Notes: a model not told the origin generated them from the sequence alone. A stretch of DNA of 32,686 bases from an uncultured Corynebacterium sp. (GCF_937999985.1 NZ_CALLDG010000104.1:1-32686); one strand, 5' to 3'; shown: positions 15,930-23,441, counted from the stretch's first letter. Numbers and translations are program-made.

Positions 15930-16613
15930 GATGAGGAACTTCTGGATCAGGAAGTTCAGCACCGTCGCCGTGCCCTGGGCAATCACAAAACTGATCGCAC
16001 GCACCCAGAACGCATTCAGGTCGAAGCCCTCCAGCCACGGGATCGATACCTTGTACAGCCCCCACTGCACAGCAAAGGTCAGCCCGTAGGTCACCATGGT
16101 GATGGCGAATCGGCGCCCACTCGGCTCCGCCTGGAAAGTCCACCGACGGTTGATGAAGTATGCCGTCAGGGTTCCCAGCACGAATCCCAGTGCCTTGGCC
16201 ACGCCATCGCTCAAGCCAAACGCAAAGGTGAACAGCGCTGTGGAGCCGAAGTCCACAACAGCGCTGAAGCCTCCGACCAGCACAAACTTCACCAGCTGCG
16301 ACTGGATGATGCGCTGCGCCCGGGTGGTGTGCTCGGACTGAAAGTTATCGCCAACCCGCGCGCCCTGCTCGGCAGCGGCACCGGAGCCGCTGGTCTCGCC
16401 GGCGCCGGAAACCGCGTGGCGCCCGCTGACATCGGTCTCGTCGGCGCCGGAAACCGCGTGGCGCCCGCTGGCATCGGTACCGCCGGCGTCGGCAACGGCA
16501 CCGGCGCCGGAAGCAGCGCCGGCGCCACTGGAGTGCTCGGCCCCAGCTGGGTCGGTGCCTGGCTGGGGCGAGGGGGCGTCATTAATAGCGTCATTAAAAG
16601 AAGGCTTAGACAT
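15918..16613 (-). CDS. GtrA family membrane protein (second of pair)
   Basis: GtrA proteins are four-helix membrane proteins linked to polyprenyl-phosphate sugars. The family segment FVLVGGFSAVVDFGSTALF begins helix 1, and GFVLGTLTAYFINRRWTF is the conserved loop before the cytoplasmic turn. Two more helices end in ATVLNFLIQKFLIFK. The N-terminal 85 residues are a Gly/Ala/Ser-rich soluble tail containing two copies of a 14-residue unit (SGRHAVSGA core). The ATG at 16613 overlaps the stop of the upstream gtrA (ATGTCTAA), so translation is coupled. An ATG at 16619 is an alternative. Given its place near dprE1 and glfT1, a role with decaprenyl-phospho-arabinose (as proposed for Rv3789) is possible. 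Confidence 0.88.
   Translation of the reverse strand: MSKPSFNDAINDAPSPQPGTDPAGAEHSSGAGAASGAGAVADAGGTDASGRHAVSGADETDVSGRHAVSGAGETSGSGAAAEQGARVGDNFQSEHTTRAQRIIQSQLVKFVLVGGFSAVVDFGSTALFTFAFGLSDGVAKALGFVLGTLTAYFINRRWTFQAEPSGRRFAITMVTYGLTFAVQWGLYKVSIPWLEGFDLNAFWVRAISFVIAQGTATVLNFLIQKFLIFKR
16393..16476 (-). repeat. Tandem 42-base repeat inside gtrA
   Basis: Two adjacent 42-base units (16393-16434 and 16435-16476) differ at two bases. They keep the reading frame and encode a 14-residue repeat in the disordered N-terminal tail, a likely site of length variation between strains. Confidence 0.75.
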
Positions 16614-17316
16614 CCGCATCACCAGCACCAGCACCTGCACCGCCAGTCCGCGGCTCGACCACACGCACCACGCGGCTGGCCTCGCGCGGCTTCGCGCGGA
16701 ACGTCCACAGCTTGTTGAACAGGAAGTTCGCGGGCACCGCCAAGATCACGCCAATGAAGTTGCCCCAGTACGCGCGCGTGCGCAGCCCCGTGGAGTTATC
16801 GAAAATGTCCTGCGGCAGGGCGATCGGCGACTCGGGGTTCACCAGCGCCGTCGAGACCACCAGCGTGATCAGCAGTCCGAACACGCCCACGGCCATGAAT
16901 TGCGGTAGCTGCTTCCACCAGGCGCGTTTCGGCTCGTGGCGGAACGTCCAGTAGCGGTTCAGGCAGAAGTTCCAGATGTTCGCCAGCAGGAACGCGATCA
17001 CGGAAAACACGTGGTACCAGCGGAAATGGTATTGGGTGCCGAGGAGGTTCAGGAAGGCATCCTGCACGTGAATGTCCCAGCCGGCCTCCGCGAGCTTCTT
17101 CGACACCACGAAGATCGCCTGGTTGACCACAAACCCCGACGCGCCGACGAGCCCGAATTGGATGAACTGCCGCGCGACGTTGCGGCGGCGGTGCGCGCGG
17201 GAGGCAGCTGCGTCTTCGGCGTTCTTCTTATTGACGCCAGCGTCGTCAGCGGGCTTAGTGGGCTCAGCGCTCGGGGTGATCTGGGTTTCGGACACGGTCA
17301 CTTCGGCTAACTTCAT
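16606..17316 (-). CDS. GtrA family membrane protein (first of pair)
   Basis: This 236-residue protein has a 45-residue charged N-terminal tail. The GtrA core follows: FIQFGLVGASGFVVNQAIFV, then VIAFLLANIWNFCLNRYWTF, FMAVGVFGLLITLVVSTAL and VILAVPANFLFNKLWTFRAK. The two WTF-ending turns are typical of the family. The C-terminal tail is basic then Gly-rich and cytoplasmic. It differs clearly from its downstream paralogue, so this is an old pair and not a recent duplication. The tail holds an exact TATTGACGCC motif (17229-17238), which here encodes a GVNKKN segment. Confidence 0.9.
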   Translation of the reverse strand: MKLAEVTVSETQITPSAEPTKPADDAGVNKKNAEDAAASRAHRRRNVARQFIQFGLVGASGFVVNQAIFVVSKKLAEAGWDIHVQDAFLNLLGTQYHFRWYHVFSVIAFLLANIWNFCLNRYWTFRHEPKRAWWKQLPQFMAVGVFGLLITLVVSTALVNPESPIALPQDIFDNSTGLRTRAYWGNFIGVILAVPANFLFNKLWTFRAKPREASRVVRVVEPRTGGAGAGAGDADV

Positions 17317-17550
17317 CCTCGGTTAGGTGGTGTTAGGCGGCGCCGCCGGGAGGCGGCCTTGGGCGTTTCCTTGGTTTCAGGAGCGCTGGGACCCAGGGGC
17401 TCTGGGGCGCCAGGGCTGCTCAAGGGCTGCTCAAGTGCTGCTCGGGGCACCGCGATAGTCACTTAAGACTACGCCTGTGACCGGGTAAAAGGGAAAATCC
17501 TGGCCGGTGTGTGCGCTTAAAAAGTTGCTTAGAACTCGCGCGAGCGCGCT

Positions 17551-17577
17551 GCGGGGTGCTGTGCCCCCGCACCCCGC
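17551..17577 (-). terminator. Intrinsic terminator after glfT1
   Basis: GCGGGGTG (17551-17558) pairs with CACCCCGC (17570-17577). On the minus strand a run ctttttaag follows about 25 bases later. It lies 30 bases beyond the glfT1 stop. The rest of the 17317-17607 spacer shows only a thrice-repeated gctgctc word at 17411-17445. Confidence 0.5.
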
Positions 17578-17607
17578 GCCCGCTCGTGCCGCCGCGGCGG
17601 GCCCGCG

Positions 17608-18516
17608 CTAACGCCCTGGCCGGCGGAACTGCTCGCGCCGGCCGAGCGCATGCAGCCGTAGCCACTCGGCGAACCCCTTCGGGTCCTTCTTCTGCACCAG
17701 GAAGAACCATCCGAAGCGGGCGTATTCCTGCGGCAGCAGCTTGCGCATGCCCGGCTGGTTCATGATGTAACCGCGGTTGCGGTACGTGAAGTAGCGCTTG
17801 AATTCGTTGTCCGGGTACTGCGTGTGCATCTTCCCGCCGAGGATCGGCTTGAACTCGTCCGACCCGTCGGGGTGCAGATACGCGCAGGTCAGACACGTTC
17901 CGAAGGGTAGGCCGCTGCGGACCAGGCGGCGGTGGTACTCTACCTCATCGCCACGGATGAACAGCCGATAATCGGGAACGCCAATTATCTCCATCGCCCG
18001 TGCACTGATCAGCGCGCCGTTAAACAGGCTGGCGATCCCCGGCAGGAACGAACCCTCCAGCTCAGATAGCGTCCGCCGCCACACCAACCCCTGGCGCAGT
18101 GGGAATGCCAGCCGCTCCGGATCCTCGATATTGCACACCACCGGGCTGATTTCCTCCAGCCCCTCGCGCTCCGCAACTTCCTGCAGGGTGGCCAGCACGT
18201 GCTCGTCGGCGGGGCGCCCGTCGTCGTCGGCGCACCAGATCGCGTCGACTCCCAGGGAAAGCGCGGTCAGGAATCCCAGCGCGAAGCCCCCGGCCCCGCC
18301 CAGGTTCGTCGCGGACCCCACGTAGTGGCCCCGCGACCCGCACACCGCCTCCACCAGCTCGCGCACTGCCGGGTCGTTGCCGTTATCCACGACCACCACA
18401 TGTGCGACCTCCGCGCCCTCCTGGTTAGCAACCTGGCGCAGCGAAGCCTCCAGCAATTTCACACGGTTATGCGTGACGATCACTGCGGCGACGGTGTCTT
18501 TCCTGCTCAGCGGCAT
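17608..18516 (-). CDS. glfT1: Galactofuranosyltransferase GlfT1
   Basis: GlfT1 adds the first galactofuranose residues to the decaprenyl-diphosphate-GlcNAc-rhamnose acceptor, starting galactan. The GT-A glycosyltransferase fold is clear: VAAVIVTHNRVKLLEASL, VVVVDNGNDPAV, ATNLGGAGGFALGF and the metal-binding WCADDDGRP. Further on, DYRLFIRGDEVEYHRRL corresponds to the acceptor/catalytic acid region and YLHPDGSDEF to a downstream conserved loop. The size (302 residues) matches the family. The start ATG at 18516 lies three bases after the fadD stop, so the two genes are one translationally linked unit. The C-terminal RRPGR tail is basic. Confidence 0.93.
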   Translation of the reverse strand: MPLSRKDTVAAVIVTHNRVKLLEASLRQVANQEGAEVAHVVVVDNGNDPAVRELVEAVCGSRGHYVGSATNLGGAGGFALGFLTALSLGVDAIWCADDDGRPADEHVLATLQEVAEREGLEEISPVVCNIEDPERLAFPLRQGLVWRRTLSELEGSFLPGIASLFNGALISARAMEIIGVPDYRLFIRGDEVEYHRRLVRSGLPFGTCLTCAYLHPDGSDEFKPILGGKMHTQYPDNEFKRYFTYRNRGYIMNQPGMRKLLPQEYARFGWFFLVQKKDPKGFAEWLRLHALGRREQFRRPGR

Positions 18517-18519
18517 GTT

Positions 18520-20337
18520 CTAGGCCTGTTCTTTCTCTGCTACTAGCTCCTGCACCTCACGGCGGCGCACCTTGCCCAGCTGGTCGGCGGGCAGCTCTTG
18601 GAATGCATGGAATACCTTCGGCACCTTATACGCAGTAAGTCGTTCTTTGGCGAAGGCGCGGAAGTCGTCGGCGTCAATAACAGCACCGTCGGCCAAAACC
18701 ACAGCCGCAGCAACGGTTTCGGACCCATCCTTGCGCTGCACGCCAACGACGGAAGCCTGCTCGATGGAGGGGTGCTCGCACAGGACTTCCTCGACTTCGG
18801 CGGGGTAGACGTTGAAGCCACCGGTGATGATCATTTCCTTGATGCGCGAGACGATCTTCAGGTACCCGTCGGATTCCATGACGGCCATGTCGCCGGTGCG
18901 GAACCAGTCCTCGTGGAAGGCCTTGGCGGTGGCGTCCGGGCGGTTCAGGTAGCCCTTGAATACCTGCGGGCCGCGGACGACCAGCTCGCCGGCCTCGCCG
19001 TCGGGCATGGTCTCGGCGGGGTTGTCCGGGTTGGCGATGCGGATTTCGGTGGAGGGGAAAGGCACGCCGATGTAGCCCTCGCGGCCCTTGCCCATGGGGT
19101 TACCTGCGATGATGGGCGCGGTTTCGGTCAGGCCGTAACCTTCCACGATGTTGCCGCCGGTGCAGCTTTCCCACTCGCGGACGGTCTCTGCGGGCAGTGC
19201 GCTGGCGCCGCTGAAGGAGTTGCGGATGCCGGAGAGCGGTATGTCGCGCTTTGCCGCTTCCTTCATGATGTTTTGGTACAGCGCGGGCACGCCCGGCATC
19301 CAGGAGGGCATGTTCTTCTTCATCACGCGCATGACCAGCGGCATTTCAGGCGCGGGCAGCAGTTGGATCTCGCCGCCGATCATCGGCGCAAGGGTGATGT
19401 TCATAGTCAGGCCGTAGGCGTGGAAGATCGGCAGCGCGGCCAGCATGACCTCCGGCTTCGGCCCCTTGCCCAGTCCCTTCACCCACGCCTGCCCCTGCCG
19501 CAGGTTCGCGATGAGGTTGCGGTGAGTCAGCACGGCGCCCTTGGGCTTGCCGGTGGTGCCGGAGGTGTAGAGGATCAGCGCAGGGTCGGTCGGGTCGATC
19601 TTTATATTCTTGACGCCACCACGCAGCCACTTCTCGCCATTTCCGCCCGTGCGCATGAAGCTCTTCCAGGAGACGGCGGCTGGCGCCGGGCCGGTGAGCT
19701 TTTCCTTCATGGCCTTGATCTTCGGGATCGGCAGCTTCAGGGCGTAGCGCAGCGGAGCGGGCATTTCGTCAGGGAGGGTGACGGCGATGACCGTTTCGAG
19801 GGGGCTGTTCAGCCGCAAGGTCTCGGCGACGTCGCCGACCTTGTCCCAGAAGAAAGCCACCTTGGCGCCGTGGTCGTTGAAGGGGTGGCGGAGCTCAGCG
19901 GCAGTGTACAGGGGGTTGTGCAGGGTGGGAACTGCGCCGATGTTCTGGATTGCGTAGAAGGCGATGAGGGCCTGCGGGCAGTTCGGCAGCGCGATGGCAA
20001 CGTGGTCGCCGCGCTGCACGCCGAGCTTCTCCAGGGCTGCGGAAGCGATGGCGACCTGGCGGCCGTACTGCTCGTAGGTGGTGGCCTTGCCGAAGAAGGT
20101 GAAGGCGTTGCGCTCGCCGATGGTGTCCACGGCGTGCCAGAAGACCTCCGGGATGGTGAAGCCTGCGGGGTTTTCCGCCGGGTCGTCGAGGTCGATGGTG
20201 TGCGGCGTCCACGGGGTGTAGTGCTGCAGCCAGGCCTTAGAGTTGAAGGCCTCGGATGCGGTTGCGCCGTCGCTGGAGTTGGTGCCGGCGGGGGTGCCTG
20301 CGCCGTTGTCGCCTGCTGGGTTGGTCAACTGTTTCAC
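18520..20337 (-). CDS. Long-chain fatty-acid-CoA ligase (FadD family)
   Basis: This enzyme activates fatty acids with ATP to acyl-CoA or acyl-AMP. The AMP-binding motif is LILYTSGTTGKPKGAVLTH. The adenylate-contact motif is EGYGLTETAPI. Late motifs are WFRTGDMAVMESDGYLKIVSR and KEMIITGGFNVYPAEVEE, followed by KVRRREV with the catalytic lysine region. At 605 residues it is a full-length member with a 40-residue low-complexity N-terminal extension from a GTG start at 20337. It sits directly upstream of glfT1. Corynebacteria need activated fatty acids for corynomycolate, but I cannot assign a specific FadD number. Confidence 0.92.
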   Translation of the reverse strand: MKQLTNPAGDNGAGTPAGTNSSDGATASEAFNSKAWLQHYTPWTPHTIDLDDPAENPAGFTIPEVFWHAVDTIGERNAFTFFGKATTYEQYGRQVAIASAALEKLGVQRGDHVAIALPNCPQALIAFYAIQNIGAVPTLHNPLYTAAELRHPFNDHGAKVAFFWDKVGDVAETLRLNSPLETVIAVTLPDEMPAPLRYALKLPIPKIKAMKEKLTGPAPAAVSWKSFMRTGGNGEKWLRGGVKNIKIDPTDPALILYTSGTTGKPKGAVLTHRNLIANLRQGQAWVKGLGKGPKPEVMLAALPIFHAYGLTMNITLAPMIGGEIQLLPAPEMPLVMRVMKKNMPSWMPGVPALYQNIMKEAAKRDIPLSGIRNSFSGASALPAETVREWESCTGGNIVEGYGLTETAPIIAGNPMGKGREGYIGVPFPSTEIRIANPDNPAETMPDGEAGELVVRGPQVFKGYLNRPDATAKAFHEDWFRTGDMAVMESDGYLKIVSRIKEMIITGGFNVYPAEVEEVLCEHPSIEQASVVGVQRKDGSETVAAAVVLADGAVIDADDFRAFAKERLTAYKVPKVFHAFQELPADQLGKVRRREVQELVAEKEQA

Positions 20338-20391
20338 CTGGTTCTGCTTGTGTTGTTCGTAAGTTGTTCTACGTGTGCTTTGGGTTTAACT

Positions 20392-20416
20392 TGCTGGTTC
20401 AATCTGCTGGTTCAAT
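20392..20416 (-). repeat. Two direct repeats in the fadD upstream region
   Basis: TGCTGGTTCAAT occurs at 20392-20403 and 20405-20416, a 13-base period. They lie about 55-80 bases before the fadD GTG, within the 334-base spacer 20338-20671, where a regulator could bind. Confidence 0.45.
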
Positions 20417-20448
20417 GTGCAGGGCGTGGCTGCGCTCACGTGCAGTAT

Positions 20449-20473
20449 GCACTGTGCACTGTGCCTGCACTGT
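20449..20473 (-). repeat. Three GCACTGT repeats upstream of fadD
   Basis: GCACTGT recurs at 20449, 20456 and 20467, embedded in a GTGC-rich stretch about 110-135 bases before fadD. It may be a regulator site or a slippage product. No other gene-like feature is visible in this spacer. Confidence 0.4.
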
Positions 20474-20644
20474 GCCTTCAGTCACGCCTGCGTGTCCGTG
20501 ACCGAGTCTAACGCTTTGGGCGCTCCAACTGGCGGGGTTCTTTAATTCTCTTTTTATCTCTAGTTTGTGGCTAGCTTGCGCCGGGCTCGCGCCGGGAGCA
20601 GCGGTCGGCCCGCGGGTCTGATGGTGAAGGCGAACGGGGGCGAG

Positions 20645-20654
20645 GGCGTCAATA
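20645..20654 (-). repeat. Intergenic copy of the TATTGACGCC motif
   Basis: An exact copy (GGCGTCAATA on the plus strand) followed by an A-rich tail, just beyond the stop of the DUF559-like gene. It is one of ten in the window. Confidence 0.8.
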
Positions 20655-20671
20655 AGAAAGAACAAAAAGGG

Positions 20672-21844
20672 CTACGACCAGGCGAGCGCGCCGCCGCTCC
20701 AGAGGGTGCACGGCGGGCGGGTCGGGCGCGCGGCGAGGGCGTGGAAATGCTCGCTGACCTGCTCGATCGCGCGGCCGGAGAGGTACGTTTCCGCCGTGAC
20801 ACGCAGCAGCGTGATTCCGCGGGCTTGGATGTCGTTTTCGCGCTGGCGTTCCTTCAGAAGGGCGCGCTCGATGGCCGGCGCGGTGGAGCCGTATTTCTCG
20901 CGGCCGTCGTATTCGACGGCGAGGCCGACGTCGAAGAACATGTCCACGCGCCCGATGGCCCAGCCGCCTTCGTTGAGTATGTTGACCTGCTGAAACGGCG
21001 CGGGCAGGCCGTGTTCCCAGAAGCGGATCTTCAGCTGCGATTCGCGCGGACTTTCGGAGAAGCGGGTGATGAGGCGCGCGGCCGTGCGGGCTCGCTGGGC
21101 GCCGTGGCGGATGGGCGCGGTTTCCGGCGTGGCGGTTAGAGTGGCGCCTGGGTCGCGCATCCCGTCTTGCCAAGCGCGCCACGTGCGCCATGCGTTCCAC
21201 GTGATTTTCTCTGTGTGTAGCGCGGCCTCCGTGGCGATGACGGCATCGTCCAGCGTGTGCCGAAGCCCCAGGTCGTGGCACGTATCCAGCAGCCCGCTGG
21301 TCCAGATTTCGCCGAACTCTGTGGGGATCAGCACGGCGCGCTGGCCTTGCCCGGGCGTCGCGAGGTGGCGCTCTGACCTGCCGTTTCTTCCCATCAGGCT
21401 TCTTTTTGGTGACGCCAACTCCACCGTCTCCGGCGGCCCGAATTTCTCTAGGGGCAGGCCGTGGAGGAAGGCCGCCGATTTGCCTGCCACGACGGCTGGG
21501 ATTCTGTGGGAGTAGCGCAGGTATTCCGCCACGATGAAGGCCTGCGCTTGGATTTCTGCCGCGTTCGGTTGTTGGCCGATCTCACGCCAGAGACCTGCGG
21601 GTATGTAGATCCCGCGAGCGAGGCGGACGGCCTCGCCTTTCTCTACCCAGCGTTGCCACTTCCGGGCTTGGGAGGGGTCGATTCGGCGCACATCGACCAG
21701 GTGTTTCACAGGCTGGTGATGCTTGGCTGGCGTGTAGGCGCTGGGTTTTGTGGTGTTTGGCTTGGTGGCTGTTGGCTTGGTGGGTTTGGTGTTTCTGCTG
21801 GTGGTGGGTTTGCTGATGCTTGCGTTGGTGTTGTCCCCCGTCAT
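20672..21844 (-). CDS. AbiEi-type antitoxin-like / DUF559 nuclease-like protein
   Basis: This 390-residue protein has three parts. Residues 1-45 are a Lys/Thr/Pro repeat-like tail. Residues about 48-200 look like the AbiEi antitoxin module, with a winged-helix segment (ARKWQRWVEKGEAVRLARGIYIP) and VVAGKSAAFLHGLP. The C-terminal part resembles the DUF559/Vsr endonuclease fold: LKIRFWEHGLPAPFQQV, RVDMFFDVGLAVEYDGREKYG (Asp and Glu-Tyr-Asp as candidate metal ligands) and ERQRENDIQARGITLLRVT. Such proteins are common singletons in actinobacteria and their role is unsettled. There is no AbiEii toxin gene next to it. It sits beside the hicAB patch. Confidence 0.7.
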   Translation of the reverse strand: MTGDNTNASISKPTTSRNTKPTKPTATKPNTTKPSAYTPAKHHQPVKHLVDVRRIDPSQARKWQRWVEKGEAVRLARGIYIPAGLWREIGQQPNAAEIQAQAFIVAEYLRYSHRIPAVVAGKSAAFLHGLPLEKFGPPETVELASPKRSLMGRNGRSERHLATPGQGQRAVLIPTEFGEIWTSGLLDTCHDLGLRHTLDDAVIATEAALHTEKITWNAWRTWRAWQDGMRDPGATLTATPETAPIRHGAQRARTAARLITRFSESPRESQLKIRFWEHGLPAPFQQVNILNEGGWAIGRVDMFFDVGLAVEYDGREKYGSTAPAIERALLKERQRENDIQARGITLLRVTAETYLSGRAIEQVSEHFHALAARPTRPPCTLWSGGALAWS

Positions 21845-21925
21845 GGGAGGTATTCTTACACCTTCTGCGCGAGTAGTGTGCTTGGGATCCGGTGCACTGA
21901 GGATAAATTGTGGACGGCACCTGAC

Positions 21926-21934
21926 TTATCCACA
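21926..21934 (+). promoter_or_regulatory. Single perfect DnaA box
   Basis: TTATCCACA lies in the gene-free stretch 21845-22295. That stretch also holds repeat array B and otherwise shows only AT-rich sequence near 21940-21960. Confidence 0.4.
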
Positions 21935-22005
21935 GGTAGAAAAATTTTTGATGCCAAGTTTCTCGCGGTGGTGTATAGGAAGCTGCAGGGTCGTCGTTGG
22001 GCGAA

Positions 22006-22191
22006 AATGTCGTTAGATCGGGAATACGTTAATGGGAACAGTTTGCAGATTTACATAAGCGCAGGTCACAGCGTTGTGGATTTCTGTGGAGCTCTGCGGG
22101 CGCCGACGTTTTCCCGTTCTAGCGACATTTCGACCCGGTGGCCGCCCTGCACAGCCTGATTTAGCTGGTGTTTTCCCGTTCTAGCGACATT
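22006..22191 (+). repeat. 62-base-phased repeat array, copy B (three units)
   Basis: A forward unit starts AATGTCGTTAGATCGGGAA at 22006. Reverse-oriented units end at 22129 and 22191, giving exactly 3 x 62 bases. The first two form the 124-base core also present in copies A and C. The third unit shares a roughly 20-base inner stretch with the fourth unit of copy C, which shows common descent. Confidence 0.88.
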
Positions 22192-22274
22192 CGGGCCCAC
22201 CAAGCGCCCTCCACAACCCCCTGCGCGCCGAAACTCCCAGGCCAGGCGAACGTTCCAACCGTCGCCTGCTAGTG

Positions 22275-22284
22275 GGCGTCAATA
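22275..22284 (-). repeat. Intergenic copy of the TATTGACGCC motif
   Basis: An exact copy (GGCGTCAATA on the plus strand) 12 bases beyond the hicB stop codon. It is one of ten in the window. Confidence 0.8.
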
Positions 22285-22295
22285 AAAATCCGCAA

Positions 22296-22622
22296 CTACC
22301 GCGCCGCCAATTTCTGATTAACCAGCGTGTTCAGCGAAACGCCCTCCGATTGCGCCTCGATCGCCAGCATCCGATGTAACGACGGCGAGGTCCGCACGTT
22401 GAACTTCCCCGAGAATCGCCGCAACCCCAGCGGCTCCGGCACGGCTTCCCCAGCTTGTGTCATGTCCTCTACAACTTCGGCCACCAGGTCCAGCAACCCA
22501 GCTTCGGCCTGCGCGCGGTCGGGAGCCAGCCACGACAGGGACGGAAACTCGGTCACAGTTGCGACGAATTCCTGATCCTCGTCTGACCAGGCAGTTTGGT
22601 AGGTGTACTTGTGCACGTCCAT
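22296..22622 (-). CDS. hicB: HicB-type antitoxin
   Basis: HicB neutralises the HicA mRNA interferase and represses the operon. The N-terminal half has the partial RNase-H-like fold of HicB (YQTAWSDEDQEFVATVTEFPSLSWLA, then helix AQAEAGLLDLVAEVVEDM). The C-terminal part, KFNVRTSPSLHRMLAIEAQSEGVSLNTLVNQKLA, is a ribbon-helix-helix DNA-binding domain. The 108-residue length fits. Its ATG lies two bases after the hicA stop, with an AAAGGCGGG ribosome site inside hicA. The ribbon-helix-helix type fits the perfect palindrome found over the hicA promoter. Confidence 0.88.
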   Translation of the reverse strand: MDVHKYTYQTAWSDEDQEFVATVTEFPSLSWLAPDRAQAEAGLLDLVAEVVEDMTQAGEAVPEPLGLRRFSGKFNVRTSPSLHRMLAIEAQSEGVSLNTLVNQKLAAR

Positions 22623-22624
22623 GG

Positions 22625-22891
22625 TTATCGCCCGCCTTTCTTGCGTCTAGTTTCCAGCTTGTCGACGGCCCGCAGGACCTGTCGGACCTGGTAGGGCTTC
22701 GCTTTCCCGTTGGAGTTTTGGATGTTCACGCGCGGGTCGCCGCGCCAGGGTGTTTTGTATGTTCGGTGGGAGGTCTTGGTTGTTTGCCGGCTTTCAAAAT
22801 AATGGTCGCAGACCTTCGTGAGCTCGGTAAACCGGATGCTCGCGGGCGCTCTGCGCATTTTCTCGAGGATCTCGGGGACGCTGTTGCCCAT
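22625..22891 (-). CDS. hicA: HicA-type toxin
   Basis: HicA is a small mRNA-cleaving toxin. The 88-residue product shows the double-stranded RNA-binding-like HicA fold. FTELTKVCDHYF is the first helix. TKTSHRTYKTPWRGDPRVNIQ carries the catalytic histidine in the SHRTY strand. GKAKPYQVRQVLRAVDKLE is the second helix. It is the first gene of the hicA-hicB pair. No ribosome site precedes the ATG at 22891, and a -10-like TACTAT lies six bases upstream, so the transcript is probably leaderless. Repeat arrays B and C flank the pair. Confidence 0.82.
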   Translation of the reverse strand: MGNSVPEILEKMRRAPASIRFTELTKVCDHYFESRQTTKTSHRTYKTPWRGDPRVNIQNSNGKAKPYQVRQVLRAVDKLETRRKKGGR

Positions 22892-22897
22892 GCAGCG

Positions 22898-22919
22898 ATA
22901 GTACCACAGGTGGTACTAT
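22898..22919 (-). promoter_or_regulatory. Palindromic operator over the hicA promoter
   Basis: Two perfect ten-base arms, ATAGTACCAC and GTGGTACTAT, flank a two-base centre. Read on the minus strand, the proximal arm contains TACTAT, a -10 element placing transcription start at or next to the hicA ATG. A dimeric ribbon-helix-helix HicB bound here would block RNA polymerase. Confidence 0.7.
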
Positions 22920-23028
22920 TTGTTCTTTCTTTCTGACGCCCTCAGCCTCTTCCTAGCCCCACTTGTGTCGCTGGGGTGTGGGGAGAGGTGGGTTGGCTGG
23001 CGGTCTGGGGGAGGCTGCGGCCCGCTAG

Positions 23029-23338
23029 AATGTCGTTAGAAAGGGAATGGGTGGCCGGCTGAGGGGCTCCGGGAGGGGGCTTTGGGTGGGAATGTCGTTA
23101 GAACGGGAACGGGTTAATGGGGCTGGTTTGCAAATAGTCAAAAGCGCAGGTCAGGGCTTTGTGGATTTCTGTGGGGCTCTGCGGGCGCCGACGTATTCCC
23201 GTTCTAGCGACATTCTGGCCTTGCGGGAGGTTGCTTGAGCCTGATTTAGCTGGTGCTTTCCCGTTTTAGCGACATTCCGGCCCGCCAAGAGCCCCGCGCA
23301 GCCTGCTCCGGCCGACGTATTCCCGTTCTAGCGACATT
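23029..23338 (+). repeat. 62-base-phased repeat array, copy C (five units)
   Basis: Forward units begin at 23029 and 23091. Reverse units end at 23214, 23276 and 23338. All boundaries are exactly 62 bases apart (310 bases in all). Units two and three form the 124-base core. The first unit resembles the solo unit of copy A, and the fourth resembles the third of copy B. It fills most of the 550-base spacer between hicA and wzt; the remainder (23339-23441) shows nothing recognisable. Confidence 0.9.
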
Positions 23339-23441
23339 CGCAGTAGACAAAGGAGGGGGCGAGGACAGCAGCCCCAGCAGCCTCGCAAGCCCCACCCCCG
23401 CAAACTTCAGCAAACCCCAGCGGCCCAGCACCCCGCCAGCA

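Noticed and set aside
18598..20511. 637-residue plus-strand frame opposite fadD
   Set aside because: It is the antisense shadow of a clear acyl-CoA ligase gene in high-GC DNA and has no recognisable domain.
22007..22129. A 41-codon gene inside the repeat core (MSLERE...SSDI), open in all three copies
   Set aside because: Between copies, amino-acid-changing differences are as common as or commoner than silent ones, and there is no ribosome site. The open frame also runs into U1 in copies A and C, so it deserves a second look, but I do not call it a gene.
22991..23340. CRISPR array from the regularly spaced 20-base motif
   Set aside because: Spacing is regular but units change orientation, the intervening sequence is partly conserved between arrays, and no cas genes are present.
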